Origin: Botryotinia globosa | Lineage: Eukaryota > Ascomycota > Leotiomycetes > Helotiales > Sclerotiniaceae | DNA length: 64,000 nucleotides | Direction: 5' to 3' | Assembly (NCBI GenBank): GCA_014898425.1 | Contig: RCSZ01000018.1 | Coordinates: forward strand, 706,864-770,863 | Shown here: in pieces, positions 10,921 to 22,008 of the stretch | Layout of the letters: each line of letters starts with the position of its first letter | Position numbering within the stretch: the first letter of the stretch is position 1 | The notes under the pieces: generated by a model | What the model saw: the letters and a program-made list of their open reading frames with translations, nothing else | What the model was told of the DNA's origin: nothing | The model's database searches: none | Translations under genes and position numbers: made by a program

Positions 10921-11904
10921 ATGGCAACTCCAGATCATTGTCTCTATTGTTTCGAAGTTTTGACTGCTCATCTCGAAAAACGACAACCATTAGGTTTGGA
11001 AAAGGTTCAGGAATTATGGACATCTTATCCTAAAGGTCTCGAATTACAAAACAACGAAGAAGAGGAGGAAGAAGAAGAAGATGTTGACCTTCAAATTCCT
11101 GGTTCTCATCCACCAAAAACAAATCCAAGACCAGATCCAAATTCAACCACAAATTCAGCACGTCATCCTATTCTCCAACGAATTACACGATCTGCTTCCG
11201 GAACCAGTACACCATCTTCTAGTTCCTCTGAACGAACATCAACCTCCAATTCCACATCTGCAACTACTCCCTCTAGTTCAACCACCTCATTCACCCCCAT
11301 CGGTATCTCCCCAACTCCCCGTCAAACAACTCAACTCTCCCCTCCCCACAATCTCCGCGATTGGTCCACCCCCCTCTTCGTAACCTGGAATACTCTTTCC
11401 TCCTCCTCACAACCCCATCAACAATCTCCTTCTCTACGCGGCTGCATCGGTACTTTCTCCTCCGAACCCCTCCTCACATCTCTACCTGAATACGCAATAA
11501 TCTCCGCTCTGCACGATTCCCGCTTCGATCCCATTACACTGCGGGAACTCCCAACTCTCGAGGTTGCCGTCACTTTACTTACGGATTTCGAAGAGTGTGC
11601 TCATCCGCTCGACTGGGAAATCGGAGTTCATGGGATCAGGATCAGTTTTTATCATAAGAATAAGAGATTTGGAGCGTGTTATTTACCTGATGTGGCGGTG
11701 GAGCAGGAGTGGGGAAAGGAAGAGACGGTTGTTAGTGCGATGAGGAAGGCGGGCTGGGGAGGAAAGAGGGAGAAGTGGAGGGAAGTGAGCCAGTTGAGTG
11801 TCGTCAGGTATCAGGGAAGAAAAGAAAGTGTTAGCTGGAAGGAATATAATGAGTGGAGGACTTGGGTAGAGAAGCAGGGCAAAACCGTCCAGACGAGGAA
11901 TTAG
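10921..11904 (+). CDS. AMMECR1-domain protein
   Basis: Single exon of 327 aa from ATG 10921. The family signature LRGCIGTF stands at about residues 178-185 (SLRGCIGTFSSEPL). The typical AMMECR1 continuation follows: YAIISALHDSRFDPITLRELPTL, VAVTLLTDFEE, the WEIGVHGI block, then YLPDVAVEQEWGKEETV and a C-terminal helix with the RYQG motif. The N-terminus starts with CLYCFEVL, then an acidic run of eight Glu and a low-complexity Ser/Thr/Pro insert of about 90 residues between the first segment and the main domain, longer than in animal proteins. AMMECR1 proteins are conserved in eukaryotes, archaea and bacteria, but their biochemical role is unsettled. Predicted soluble. Confidence 0.9.
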   Translation: MATPDHCLYCFEVLTAHLEKRQPLGLEKVQELWTSYPKGLELQNNEEEEEEEEDVDLQIPGSHPPKTNPRPDPNSTTNSARHPILQRITRSASGTSTPSSSSSERTSTSNSTSATTPSSSTTSFTPIGISPTPRQTTQLSPPHNLRDWSTPLFVTWNTLSSSSQPHQQSPSLRGCIGTFSSEPLLTSLPEYAIISALHDSRFDPITLRELPTLEVAVTLLTDFEECAHPLDWEIGVHGIRISFYHKNKRFGACYLPDVAVEQEWGKEETVVSAMRKAGWGGKREKWREVSQLSVVRYQGRKESVSWKEYNEWRTWVEKQGKTVQTRN

Positions 11905-12886
11905 AGGGGATGGATATTACACCTTCTAGATACTGGAGATAGGAACAGGATGTGAAGGAATCTCACTATTATCGATTTAAGCGGCTGGTAAAAGAGCGCG
12001 GGGTTATGGAAATAGGGAGAGCATAAGATACAACATACAATGATTTATGACAAGTTACAACAGATAGAGATCTAGTTGGGGGGGGTGGGGGGTAGGGATT
12101 CATTTAATTATCTCATTCCTTCTATTCATTCTACTTCACTCCCTCTCATTTTACACCATCCCTCCACCTGAACATCTGGTATGTCTAAATCTCGAATTGT
12201 CAATAGACTTATACCTCAACCTCAATCTCTCTCCAATACCATTGTGTCGGACACCCCACATCCCGATAAATCGCACTCAATCAGTATATACTGATGAATC
12301 CATTCCTCACATCTCGAGCAGTGTGCTGGATACTATTTTCTAGTAAGACTAGAGATATTGCGAGCGGATTGACCTTGCCTCGTAGCTAGTATGTTCACGT
12401 GTATCTCATGTTTCATGCATATATATACATATATACATACATACCTAGACAGATACACATACACTTCATTCCAAGACTCTTCCAAAGCATTCGAACATTC
12501 TATACTCAATTTCATTAATCGCCGGAGAAAAATATAAAAAGCTCCTCGGCTCCTCGCTATATGTTTTCCTATCCTATGGTATATGTTACTCCCCCGTTTT
12601 CCTTGATGACAAACCCAACCATTCCGTATCCATCCCGTCCAAGCGTAATCTTGCCTCCACGCTATACATATCCCTATCCCTTCCCTTCCCTTTCCCTCCC
12701 AAATATAAAATACAAATGGATATCCAGTAAATCAACTAAGCAAAATCACTACTCGTAAGTTGTGATGTCATTAATATATGTCGTAAGTTCTCGTCTTGGG
12801 TCGTCCATCTCGTCTTATTCCTTTTCCAGCCACTTGCTCTCATTCACCATTATCTCCAACCACCTCATCGTACCTATCAAATCGAT
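11905..12886. other. Convergent intergenic spacer with G-rich tract
   Basis: Nearly 1 kb between the ends of the AMMECR1 and Ras-like genes. It carries a G-run at 12078-12097 (eight G, T, six G) that could form a quadruplex on the + strand, and a TATA/TACATA-rich stretch at about 12415-12450. No gene is recognised; the open frames at 12333-12758 are not convincing. Confidence 0.5.
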
Positions 12887-13807
12887 CTATCTCCAGCATG
12901 CGAACTTCCTTCCTATCTCCCTCAATTTTCCCTTGCTAATTCCTCTCCCATTTCTATTCCCTCTCTTCTCATATTCTCCGCTTGGAGTTCCCGGCGGTAA
13001 AGGCGTCAATGGTTTCGTCATCGCTCTCCTAGTCCCCAGCTTCTCCCTTTCCCCATTCAATTCATCGCCTTCCGCCCCATCCACATGTACCCCCGATATC
13101 TCATCCCCGAATTCTCCTCTATCCATCATTTCCCTATCCATCAAAGCCCTCTTCCTTCCCTCCACAACCCGTCTAACAATCAACGCGAAAGTTTCCTCGA
13201 TGTTAACAATACTCCTCGCGCTTGTTTCCATAAACCCACAATTTCTTGCCCTGGCCCATTCCAAACCCTGCGAAGCCGTCACCTCGCGCGAATCTTGCAG
13301 ATCGCATTTATTTCCCGCAATGATTTTAATCGGAGGCGTATATCCATAATCGAATCCTCCCCCTTGTATTGACTTTGCATTTGAGCTCTGGAATTTTTTT
13401 GTTCTTGAACGAGATTTCGAAGGAGAAGATTCGGCCTGCGCTCTTCTCCATTCTTCGCCCCGAACTTCTCCCTCCATAGTGACTAATTCGTCGAACCAAT
13501 CTAGCGCATCCAAGCTTTCCCGTCGCGTAATATCATATACCAATAAGAAAGCATCACTTCTCATACTCCCATTGGCGCTTTGCCACATCCCGCGATATTC
13601 TTCTTGGCCTGCGGTGTCGGTTATGGAGAGATGATATGTTTGGCCATCGATGCGTCGGGTGAGGGTGTAGGAATCTTCAATGGTAGGGTCGTAATCAGAT
13701 GTCCATTGAGATTTTACAAGGCGGAGAGTCAAAGCGGATTTGCCAACGCCACCGTCGCCGAGGATAGTTATGGCTATGCGATTGGGATCATAAGAAGTTG
13801 CTGCCAT
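12887..13807 (-). CDS. Ras-family small GTPase, divergent
   Basis: Single exon, 306 aa from ATG 13807. An in-frame upstream extension to 13984 exists, but MAATSYDPNRIAITILGDGG is the natural start for this fold. All nucleotide-binding motifs are present: G1 GDGGVGKSALT, switch I YDPTIEDSY (Thr35 equivalent), G3 DTAGQEEY, G4 NKCD, G5 ETSAR. The effector region groups it with Ras rather than Rho or Rab. Unusual points: an insert of about 40 residues rich in Ser/Arg/Lys between switch II and G4, a C-terminal extension of about 90 charged residues, and a C-terminus ending CWR rather than a CaaX box, so classical prenylation is not predicted. Probably a signalling GTPase; its partner and localisation are unknown. 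Confidence 0.85.
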   Translation of the reverse strand: MAATSYDPNRIAITILGDGGVGKSALTLRLVKSQWTSDYDPTIEDSYTLTRRIDGQTYHLSITDTAGQEEYRGMWQSANGSMRSDAFLLVYDITRRESLDALDWFDELVTMEGEVRGEEWRRAQAESSPSKSRSRTKKFQSSNAKSIQGGGFDYGYTPPIKIIAGNKCDLQDSREVTASQGLEWARARNCGFMETSARSIVNIEETFALIVRRVVEGRKRALMDREMMDRGEFGDEISGVHVDGAEGDELNGEREKLGTRRAMTKPLTPLPPGTPSGEYEKRGNRNGRGISKGKLREIGRKFACWR

Positions 13808-15275
13808 GATTTGGTCGTGTAATATGGTATGGTGAGGTATTTGCGGAGACGTGATAAGATGGAAATATATCGAAGAGTGATCGATTGGTAGGATTTTTTT
13901 GAGAGCGAAAGCGAAAGGACAAGTTGTTTGAGAAGGTGTTTGAGGTATGGTAGAAGTAGAATTGAAACCGTCGCTCGAAACCAAATTGATTTTCGCAGAT
14001 ACCTATTCTTAACTGGGCGTTCAATGTCGGTTTAATGTGTGTTCATTCGTTCGTTCATTCGTTCGCTCGATCGTTTGTTCGTTCGTGTATGTAGGTATTG
14101 TATTGTATGAATGTTCTCCTCCAACCTTCCTGCCTTCCTCCACAATCACTCACGAATTCCCTTATATCCTTTCTCCTTTCTTTCCTTTTCCCAATGGCGC
14201 CAAACCTTCGATCCAATTGATTTAAAACAATTTGATCCAATTCGAAAGAAGAAATTCCGCACAGACTGTAATATAAATATAATCTATCCCGCGCCTCTTT
14301 TTAACTCCAATCCATCTTACCGTTATCCCCTTTCTTTTAATAGTATGTCTTCTCTTCAATTGGGTTTGGCGTGTATATATTCTCCTAGTCTCTTGAAGAA
14401 TGAAATCTTCTATATATTTGTAAACTTTGAGGACCTACATGTAACGGTGAAAAAAAGAAAAGAAAAAGGTGTGGCACACCCAACAATTGATTTGTACAAC
14501 CACGCTCCTCAATTAGTCTTCTCCAAATTCCCGAGACAAACAAGCAGACAAGGGAAGGGCAGGACGTGAACGGTTGTGCGATTATGTTGAGTTAAGTCAT
14601 GCCATTCGATACTGGTCTGATATCAATATACCTGGGCAGCATCTCCCTGCTGTGCAAGTCGAGCGATGAAGGTTCCCCTGGCAAATTATCTGGCCTACCT
14701 ATTGGAAAGACATTTGGCTCCAGCTCTCTATGCTTTTTCCCATTTCGTTTGACTCGAATGTTTGCATTGGGTAATGCGTCCCCGAGTCCCGAGTCAATAT
14801 AAGACCTTGTGAAGATGTGGAAGAAGAAAAAGGTAATCTGAATCAAATCCTAGACTGAACTCTCCGGGGAAGGAAAAGAAATGGAGAAATGGAGAATTGA
14901 GAGATTCGAGAGATTCGAGAGATTGGGTTTAATGGAATGATATGATAAAAGGTAAATGTGCGGACATATATCAGGGGTATGTTAACCAATGCAATATGAG
15001 AATTGAAGTATGAAAAGGTAGACAGACGCAGGTAGGGATTATTGGAATGGTGTTGTAACTTGTAAGATTACGAAGTAGATGCGAGGATGGATAAGATGGA
15101 TCAATATAAAAAATTGGTCTGTGAGATGAACCAGTGGGTGAGTGGGTGGCTTGGCGAGCAGACGGCCGAAATGGTCTAATTGTGATTTATTCTTTTTGGA
15201 TTTCTTTTCTCTTTCTTGATACTTGGTAGGAGAGATATAAAGCAAGCAAGCAAGCCAGCAAGCAAGCAAGCAATT

Positions 15276-15307
<32 letters not shown>

Positions 15308-17725
15308 CATAAGTAAGTATTGTGTACAGACTATTCTTATCCTTCATATCTTTCCCCAAATTCCTTGCTTCATCAATTCATGCGGTCCTTGCTTCATTCA
15401 TCCATCCCCTCCCATTGAATTGAAGAAATGTACTCGAGTAGTGAGAAAGTATTCAACTGGTTGCAAGCTGCACCTTGAATAGAATACAATCTCGTCGAGT
15501 TGTGCTTTCTTTGCGAATAAACCATCAGGCATGAGATTATTAGTGAGGCTGGTCTGATCTGGGTTGGGAGGTGCTTGAATCTTTTTCCCTCTTATTGTTC
15601 CGCTATATCAAATGAACATTTGAAACATTTGTTCTTATACTATCAGATAGGTAGGTAGTGAAGCTACTGATATGTATATCAAATATAATACAATTGATAT
15701 ATTCCATCTCCCATCCCTCATCTCCCATCTCTATCACTTCATCTTTCTCGCCAAGTCCTCGAGTGCTTCCCCTCCCTGCTCCTTCTCCTCTCCCTCCATT
15801 TCTACCCTCCCCTCCCTGCTCCTTCTTCTCTCCCTCCATTTACACCCTCCCCTCCCCTATTCTCTTCATCTCCCTGACTTGGTCCACAAGAACTAGGTCT
15901 TGTACGATAGGCCTTCCAACCCAAACACAGGAAAAGACACAAAATGTAGATTCCAAAATGCTACAGAGTGATACAGTTCCCCATGCTGGGAACTTTCGTT
16001 TTATTTTCATGGACAAACCGTATTTCAGAAGGCCAGTGGAATTCGAGTCAGAGGAGGAGAGATGTTTTGTGCGGATGAGGTGGTTACATTCATGGTTGCT
16101 GGCCTTGAATATCAATCTGTTGGTATGTATTTCGTGAACTCTTTGTCGTTTCTAAGAAATGATTCGTATGTGCTTTTCCGTATTGTTCAAGATATTCTTG
16201 CGGACAAGTCTGTCTTGTGTGAGGAATCTGCTTTTATTTATAATTAACTATTTCCTTCACTAAAAGAAGAACTATAAATTGGCGTTTTTAGTACTCGGTA
16301 GTTTCTGTCCCTATGTCCACCAGTGGGTGTATGGATTGTCGGGACACTTCCCAACTTTTGAAATTTTTAACAGATTCGTTCTCCAATTATTTGATGTAGC
16401 GTTCGTTATATTTTGATTATTTCATTTCTAATAGACAATTGTAAAAATTCTTAAGATACGGAATTTGATATATCAAGAGATATCCACAAGTCCACTTTTG
16501 CAGTGTCCCGTCCTCTTCGTTGGGGGAAAAACCAGGCCGGAATCGACTACTGGTAAAGCCCTTCAATAATCCAATTGTTTCATTCCAATTCAGACAATTA
16601 AATGTTTAAATATTCTTATAATTGAATATATCCTCCCTCATATTACAAAGGGAACTAATGCATTGAGTTTTGATCGGGTATGAATCATTATTTCTCAAAT
16701 ATCAGATATACATATATACCAAGCATATAAATAAATGTGGTGGTGGTTGTGCTAAAGCCATTGCCAAAGCGATTTAGTATGCTTCTGAGATTGAGCGTAT
16801 ACCGTTATGCTTATGATCTTCGATTGTGTTTGTGGTGGTAAGCCTTGTGCTTGTCTAGAGGGGGGGCTAAAGATTGATGTAGATTCAGTTCCTTGGATGA
16901 TTTTAATCTCTCATTCGGGTTAAATCTTTCAAACAAGCTCAATCCATCATTGATTCTTTGCTCAAGCCGACTTCTCTTGTGAAAAAGGGTTATGTTTAAG
17001 AGACCATACTCCACAACTTGTCATCTCACATACTCCATCGACTTTACATACTATCTACTATGCATTTCCTTCCGTTGCTTATATTCCAGAGCCCGGCATA
17101 AATAAAACTTCATCATCCTAGTGAAAATGGCTAAACTAGCCATCTCTATTTATGTAGTTTCCACATTAACGAATCACCAGCGCGAGTTTTGATCTTAATT
17201 GAAACCGAATTTTTTTCATTTCCTTGAAACCTAACTAAGTACCCATCGCAAGAACGTCAATTCCCATTCATATCTGCACTTTGATAGGAGGATTTCTCAA
17301 TCGAGAACATCAAACTAAAGCATACATTGAAATGAAGAGAGAAAGAACCCCGTCTTGCAACTATCGCACCGCTAAATTAAATAAACCTTTCCTTGATCAA
17401 TAATACCCTTCCCATCATCAAGTCCATACCGACTTCCAGATACCCACATGCATAAATAAAGAAGAGGAAGCTATGAAAACTCAATCCCTCAAAAAATAAT
17501 TCGAGATGAGATCAAAGTCCTAAGAAGTGAAAGTACAAGTCCTATTCCCAAATCCCTCATAAACCAATTGCCATAGCAATCAGCGAGCAGAGAAAGATTG
17601 AGAAATCATAAGATCAGGGATCCGAAGATCAAAAAGTCGTAATAAAACAAAATGAAGAAGTAAAATGGTTTCGAGATCAAGGACAAGGGTCAAAGATCGT
17701 GTTGGTGATGGAGTAATGCAAGTAC
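13808..17725. other. Long intergenic stretch with simple repeats
   Basis: Almost 4 kb with no gene I can support. It holds a GTTC-type repeat (about 14038-14092), an AAGC/AATC compound microsatellite (15240-15306), and a pyrimidine-rich segment with two copies of a unit of about 40 bp containing CTCCCTCCATTT (about 15765-15860). Open frames at 14111-14569, 15658-16137 and 15840-16115 look like shadows of simple sequence. It may include the Argonaute 3' region and an unrecognised non-coding transcript. Confidence 0.5.
15240..15306. repeat. Compound AAGC/AATC microsatellite
   Basis: AAGC tetramers (with one CCAGC interruption) run into about eight AATC tetramers. Clear simple sequence repeat with no coding role seen. 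Confidence 0.9.
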
Positions 17726-20700
17726 TTAAATGTACCACATGCCAGTGCGAAGCTTCGATATGACTTCCGGATTAACCTTATCATTTTGGTTGACTTGTCC
17801 CAAAGGAAGAAGTGGAACATCTTCAACCACCAGCTGACTTGACCCAGTTTGACTAGAGGGTGCCTTACCAGCAACTCTGTCTTGGGCTTCCTTTGCCTGC
17901 TTCTCGAGGAATTTCTCTCCACCGCGAGGTCCCGCACTATGGCCCTTGGCCTCATGAGCACGAGCACGGTTAGAAGCCAAATGTGCATAGTAGACGGCAG
18001 GATCTGAGAAGCAATCAGTATAAATAAAATGTCCGAAAGTTTAGAAACTTACACAAGGAGACAGGGGTGGTAGAACGCATGTATTGATAGCAATGCTGAT
18101 ACACCATTCTCTGAAAATCATTCACTGGAACTCGAGCTTCATCCATGATGACCTGGTAGTGAACTGGACGAGCAGTTCCTTGAATTGCCGAGTGAGAACT
18201 TAAGTAAAAGTCGTACTCGAAAGGATGAGTGATATCTCTCTCGACAAGTGTACCTGGAAGTGCGTTTCCGTTCTTGTCACCAGCGGCCATGTCATTGTCT
18301 TTGGGGAAGAATCGTAAATGATGTCTCTTGGTGCACACCGTCACAGTCCAGCGAATCTAAGGGTTGTTAAAAAGAGACTATCAAGAATCGAGAAGTTTAA
18401 ACACTTACAGCTGCGGCTTTGGGGCCAAATGCCTTCTCGAGGGCGATCTTCATGTTCTTAACCTCTTGGTTAATAACATGTTCGAATTGACCTTCGGAAA
18501 CACCATCTCTAAAGTAGTAGATATGCATCGGTCCAGATCCTTTGCCAACTTTGGTGACCCACTCTTTGAACAATGGAATTAGCATCGAGTTAATATTATC
18601 AGGCGAAATCATTTCAACACGCTGTCCGTTGGTTTGAACTGCAGCAGCATATCTACACGCAGTAGAGTCCATTGACATTGTCAAGCAGGCCATGGAAGAC
18701 TGTGGGGATCCTGGTGTAGCGTGAGAGACATCGGCACCAATGACCATTGTTGCACGGGGAAAGAAGGGCTTTGGCGGCTTCGTGTCCGCAACCTTGCATG
18801 TTGTACCACCGAGCTTTGCATTCACCTTCATACAAACGTTGGAGCAATATTGAGGTTGCGCCTTGGCAACATGAGCAACGTTCATCACTATGATCTGTTA
18901 GTCAATGGTCTTTGAGTAGGGGTGCCACACTTACTCTGGGACATCATCGCAAAGCGACACTCATTGTTCTTCTTGAAGCGTTCGTACATGAAAGAATTTC
19001 GATCAGGTAAAATGAAGAACAAAATTTGAGGGATTTGCTTGGCCTGTTGTCCAGCAGCGTTGCGAATGGTTTGAACACCCTCGGCGATCTTGTCTGGAGC
19101 ACCAGAAATCTTCATGATTGGTGGAGTCTTATTAGTAACTCTACCACCATGGCCAATGTAAGTCTGAATGAACACCTGGAGGAAATTCTTGACAGCAGGT
19201 TCCTGAATACAGTTGTCAACGATGGCAACACCCCAGGAGACTAATGGTTCTGGATTGGCATATAGAAACTTCTTGCCACGTAAGTCCCAACGTCCGGATG
19301 TCTTGGGATCAATAGTAGCCTTATCGAATTGAACTACTGGATTTTGAAGTAGACGAGCTTGAGTCTGAAGTTATGTCAGTGACTGTATAGTAAAGCGTAT
19401 TACAAGGGAGAGTAACTTACCATGGTCATGGTTCGGTCAATCTTGAAACCATAATGAGCGAGATAAGGATCCTCGTTCCATTTCAACATACCAAGACCGT
19501 GCTCAATCGATTGAATGCGGACCTTTGGTCTGGTGACTGCAAACTTGATCATGGAGGAGGTCTGATTGGGGTCCAGCTTATACTGGTACTTTTGACTTGG
19601 GGCCAAAGTACATACTTCCATGGGGAATAAACCTGCTCTCTCAGTCTCGATCAAAGGAGCCCACCAGTACTTGAGGTTAATATTATACTTCGACTTGAAG
19701 TAATTGTAGATGGATGTCTCCTTTCCAGTATCCTTGGGAGTGAAGAAATGATTCTTAGAATTGACACCATCAGCAGCATATGCGGACTCATGACGGAAAG
19801 TAAATCTCTTCACGGTATAGATCTTCTGGTCTAAAATCAAATGTTAGTAATATTCATTTGCGAGTGATGAGAAGCAACGTACCATTTGTCTTCCCGTGAT
19901 GCTTCAAAGTGAACTTCAATTTCTTCATCTTTTCAAGCGTCAAGAATTCCGCAGACTTCTCGAGTCTACCATTTGGCATGGCTCTCTGCTCAGGCCTCAG
20001 ATGCTTTCTGAACACATCGTAGTCCAGTGCCTTGTTCCGAGGAACACTGCACAAGTTACGGGCAGCTTGCATGAAGTCTTGTGATGTCCAGAATGTTCCG
20101 TTGGCAACATCGACATTGACTGCCAAGCCACGGACTGTAGAACCCTTCTCAGTGAGGTGATTGCAAAGGCGAATCGATTGATATACACCTTTCATCGCCT
20201 CTATTGTAATGTCCAAAGGACAACGGTCAATGCCACGAGCGAAAAAGCTACGCTTCTGAACAACGTATTTCTCACTGGGCCATTGACGGATCATATGATC
20301 AAGGAAGTCTATCATGAGAGTTAGTTACATTCGTGAGGGCGCACCAACAAGACTTACTGATAGCGCAAAGAACATTGTTGTCAAAGTCGCATTCCTTGTT
20401 AAGATAAGCGTGCAAAGAAGCCATTCTGATGGTGGTTGTTTGCTTGACCGTGCAGTAAATCATGCGTTTGGGGTCTCCACCTGGTTTGCCAACCTCGAGA
20501 TCAAGATCAACGAGAATGCGGAATTCACCACGGGCCAATGGGTTTGAGCACCTGAAATATATAAGCAAGGGGTTAATTGTGGTTTCGAGTGAGCAAAACA
20601 CTTACCATGCAATCTTATTACCATCCCAGAGCCAAAACTTGCCATGCTTTGCCAACTCTCTCTGGACAGTCTTGGATTCCCAAACCTTCTTGATGAGTCC

Positions 20701-22008
20701 CATCTTTTCACCACCTAGACCAACCAAGACCTTGCTATCTGTTAGTATTTTGAATGCGAGCAATGTGAATATCTCAATACTTACATCAAACTGGTAGACA
20801 TCCTTGTTTGGGGCGTCCACGACCTTGAATTGATTCACGCGAACGCTGATTGCCTTTCCCTGAGAATTGTAGCCTGGGCGAGCTGGAAGAAGCGTCTCGG
20901 GGGCCATGTCATACTGTTTGGAATCAGTTTCACGTTTGAAGAAATGGTTCTGTTCCATTTTTGCAGTTCGACGAGTTTGTGAAAAGAGTGAGAGAAAAAG
21001 AGAAAACGCGGATAGAGATGAGAATATTTGAAGGGTAAAGATATGAGGTGAGAAAGCAAGTCAGAAGCACCGGTTTAATAGTCAACCTGCAGTAAAGACT
21101 CGTGAGTGTGGTAGATTTGGCTGGGCTTGTAGTAATTGGAAGGGATAGTGATATGTGTAGAGGTTAAAGATGGTTGAAGGAGGAGTAAATAGTTGAAAGG
21201 CTTGGGGTGTATGGTTGTAAGAGATATGAGAATTGAGGGTAGAGGAGAGCTCTTTTGTAGCCAGTATATTGGAGCTAGTGGAAGGGGGGAAAGAAAGAGA
21301 AAAAGCGCTAAGGCCCTGACAAAGTGAATACTGTCCAACTTGGTTGATCATAGAGCGGGGTATGACTGTGCATGAGGGTAGGTGGATCTCTCTCTTTGAA
21401 TTTCTCCTCACTCTTTCCAGGAATAGTAGCAATTCAGTCAAGCAACTAGCTTCTTTTTTTGAGTGGGCAAGATGTCGGGGAGTGACGAGATAAGGAGGGG
21501 TACAAAAGTGAGAAATGGAAGTTGGTGGACAGTTACAACAGCCTGTTGACCTCAGCTGCAAGTGGGAACAGCGAGGTTGAAACCATCAAGTTAAGAAACG
21601 AATATAGTGCAGGAATCCAACCACAGATGACTCGCATCACAACACCAAGCAGCTTGGCATACTTCCTTGAAGCAGCAACTGCCTCCACATAGATTGTAAA
21701 AACACCATGGCCAAACAGATAGATAAAGCAAATATGTTACTTACGTTTTCACGATAAGAGGGAAGCTCGCAACGCAACTTTCTGGTCTCATCTTGCTTGG
21801 GGTCTCTCGCGGGATCAAAGCCAAGACCACGCCCAAATGGAGTCTGGCGTGGCTCATTTGGTCCGTCAACTTGAGGAATGACTGATGATTTGGTTTGTTC
21901 TCCAACAGCAACTGATTTTGATACTGAAGGAAGTGTTTGTTGCTGGCCAGGGTTTCCAGCCGATGAAGGCGGACCCTGATCGCGACGCTGCTGTTGACCA
22001 GCACCCAT
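17726..22008 (-). CDS. Argonaute (QDE-2-like slicer)
   Basis: Small-RNA-guided effector of quelling or RNA interference. Ten predicted exons on the minus strand: 22008-21745, 20949-20785, 20730-20606, 20551-20358, 20308-19883, 19830-19421, 19364-18935, 18887-18409, 18356-18053 and 18003-17726, keeping phase to give about 1,024 aa. Domains in order: Gln/Pro-rich N-terminus with FGRGLGFDPARDP, ArgoN (LPARPGYNSQGKAISVRVNQF), PAZ (around EKYVVQKRSFFARGIDRCPL onwards), MID (FFILPDRNSFMYERFK) and PIWI. PIWI keeps Asp in VIGADVSHATPG, Asp in YYFRDGVSEGQ and His in FYLSSHSAIQGT, followed by RPVHYQVIMDEA; the Glu finger is expected between them but was not placed. Slicing activity is therefore plausible. 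Weak points are exon 2's acceptor and the first intron of about 800 bp. An acceptor-like ACAG just before ATG 22008 suggests a 5' UTR intron. Confidence 0.92.

Noticed and set aside
21082..21561. 159-residue minus-strand frame inside the Argonaute first intron
   Set aside because: Composition is not domain-like, it resembles no Argonaute segment, and it overlaps another equally open frame; treated as intronic.
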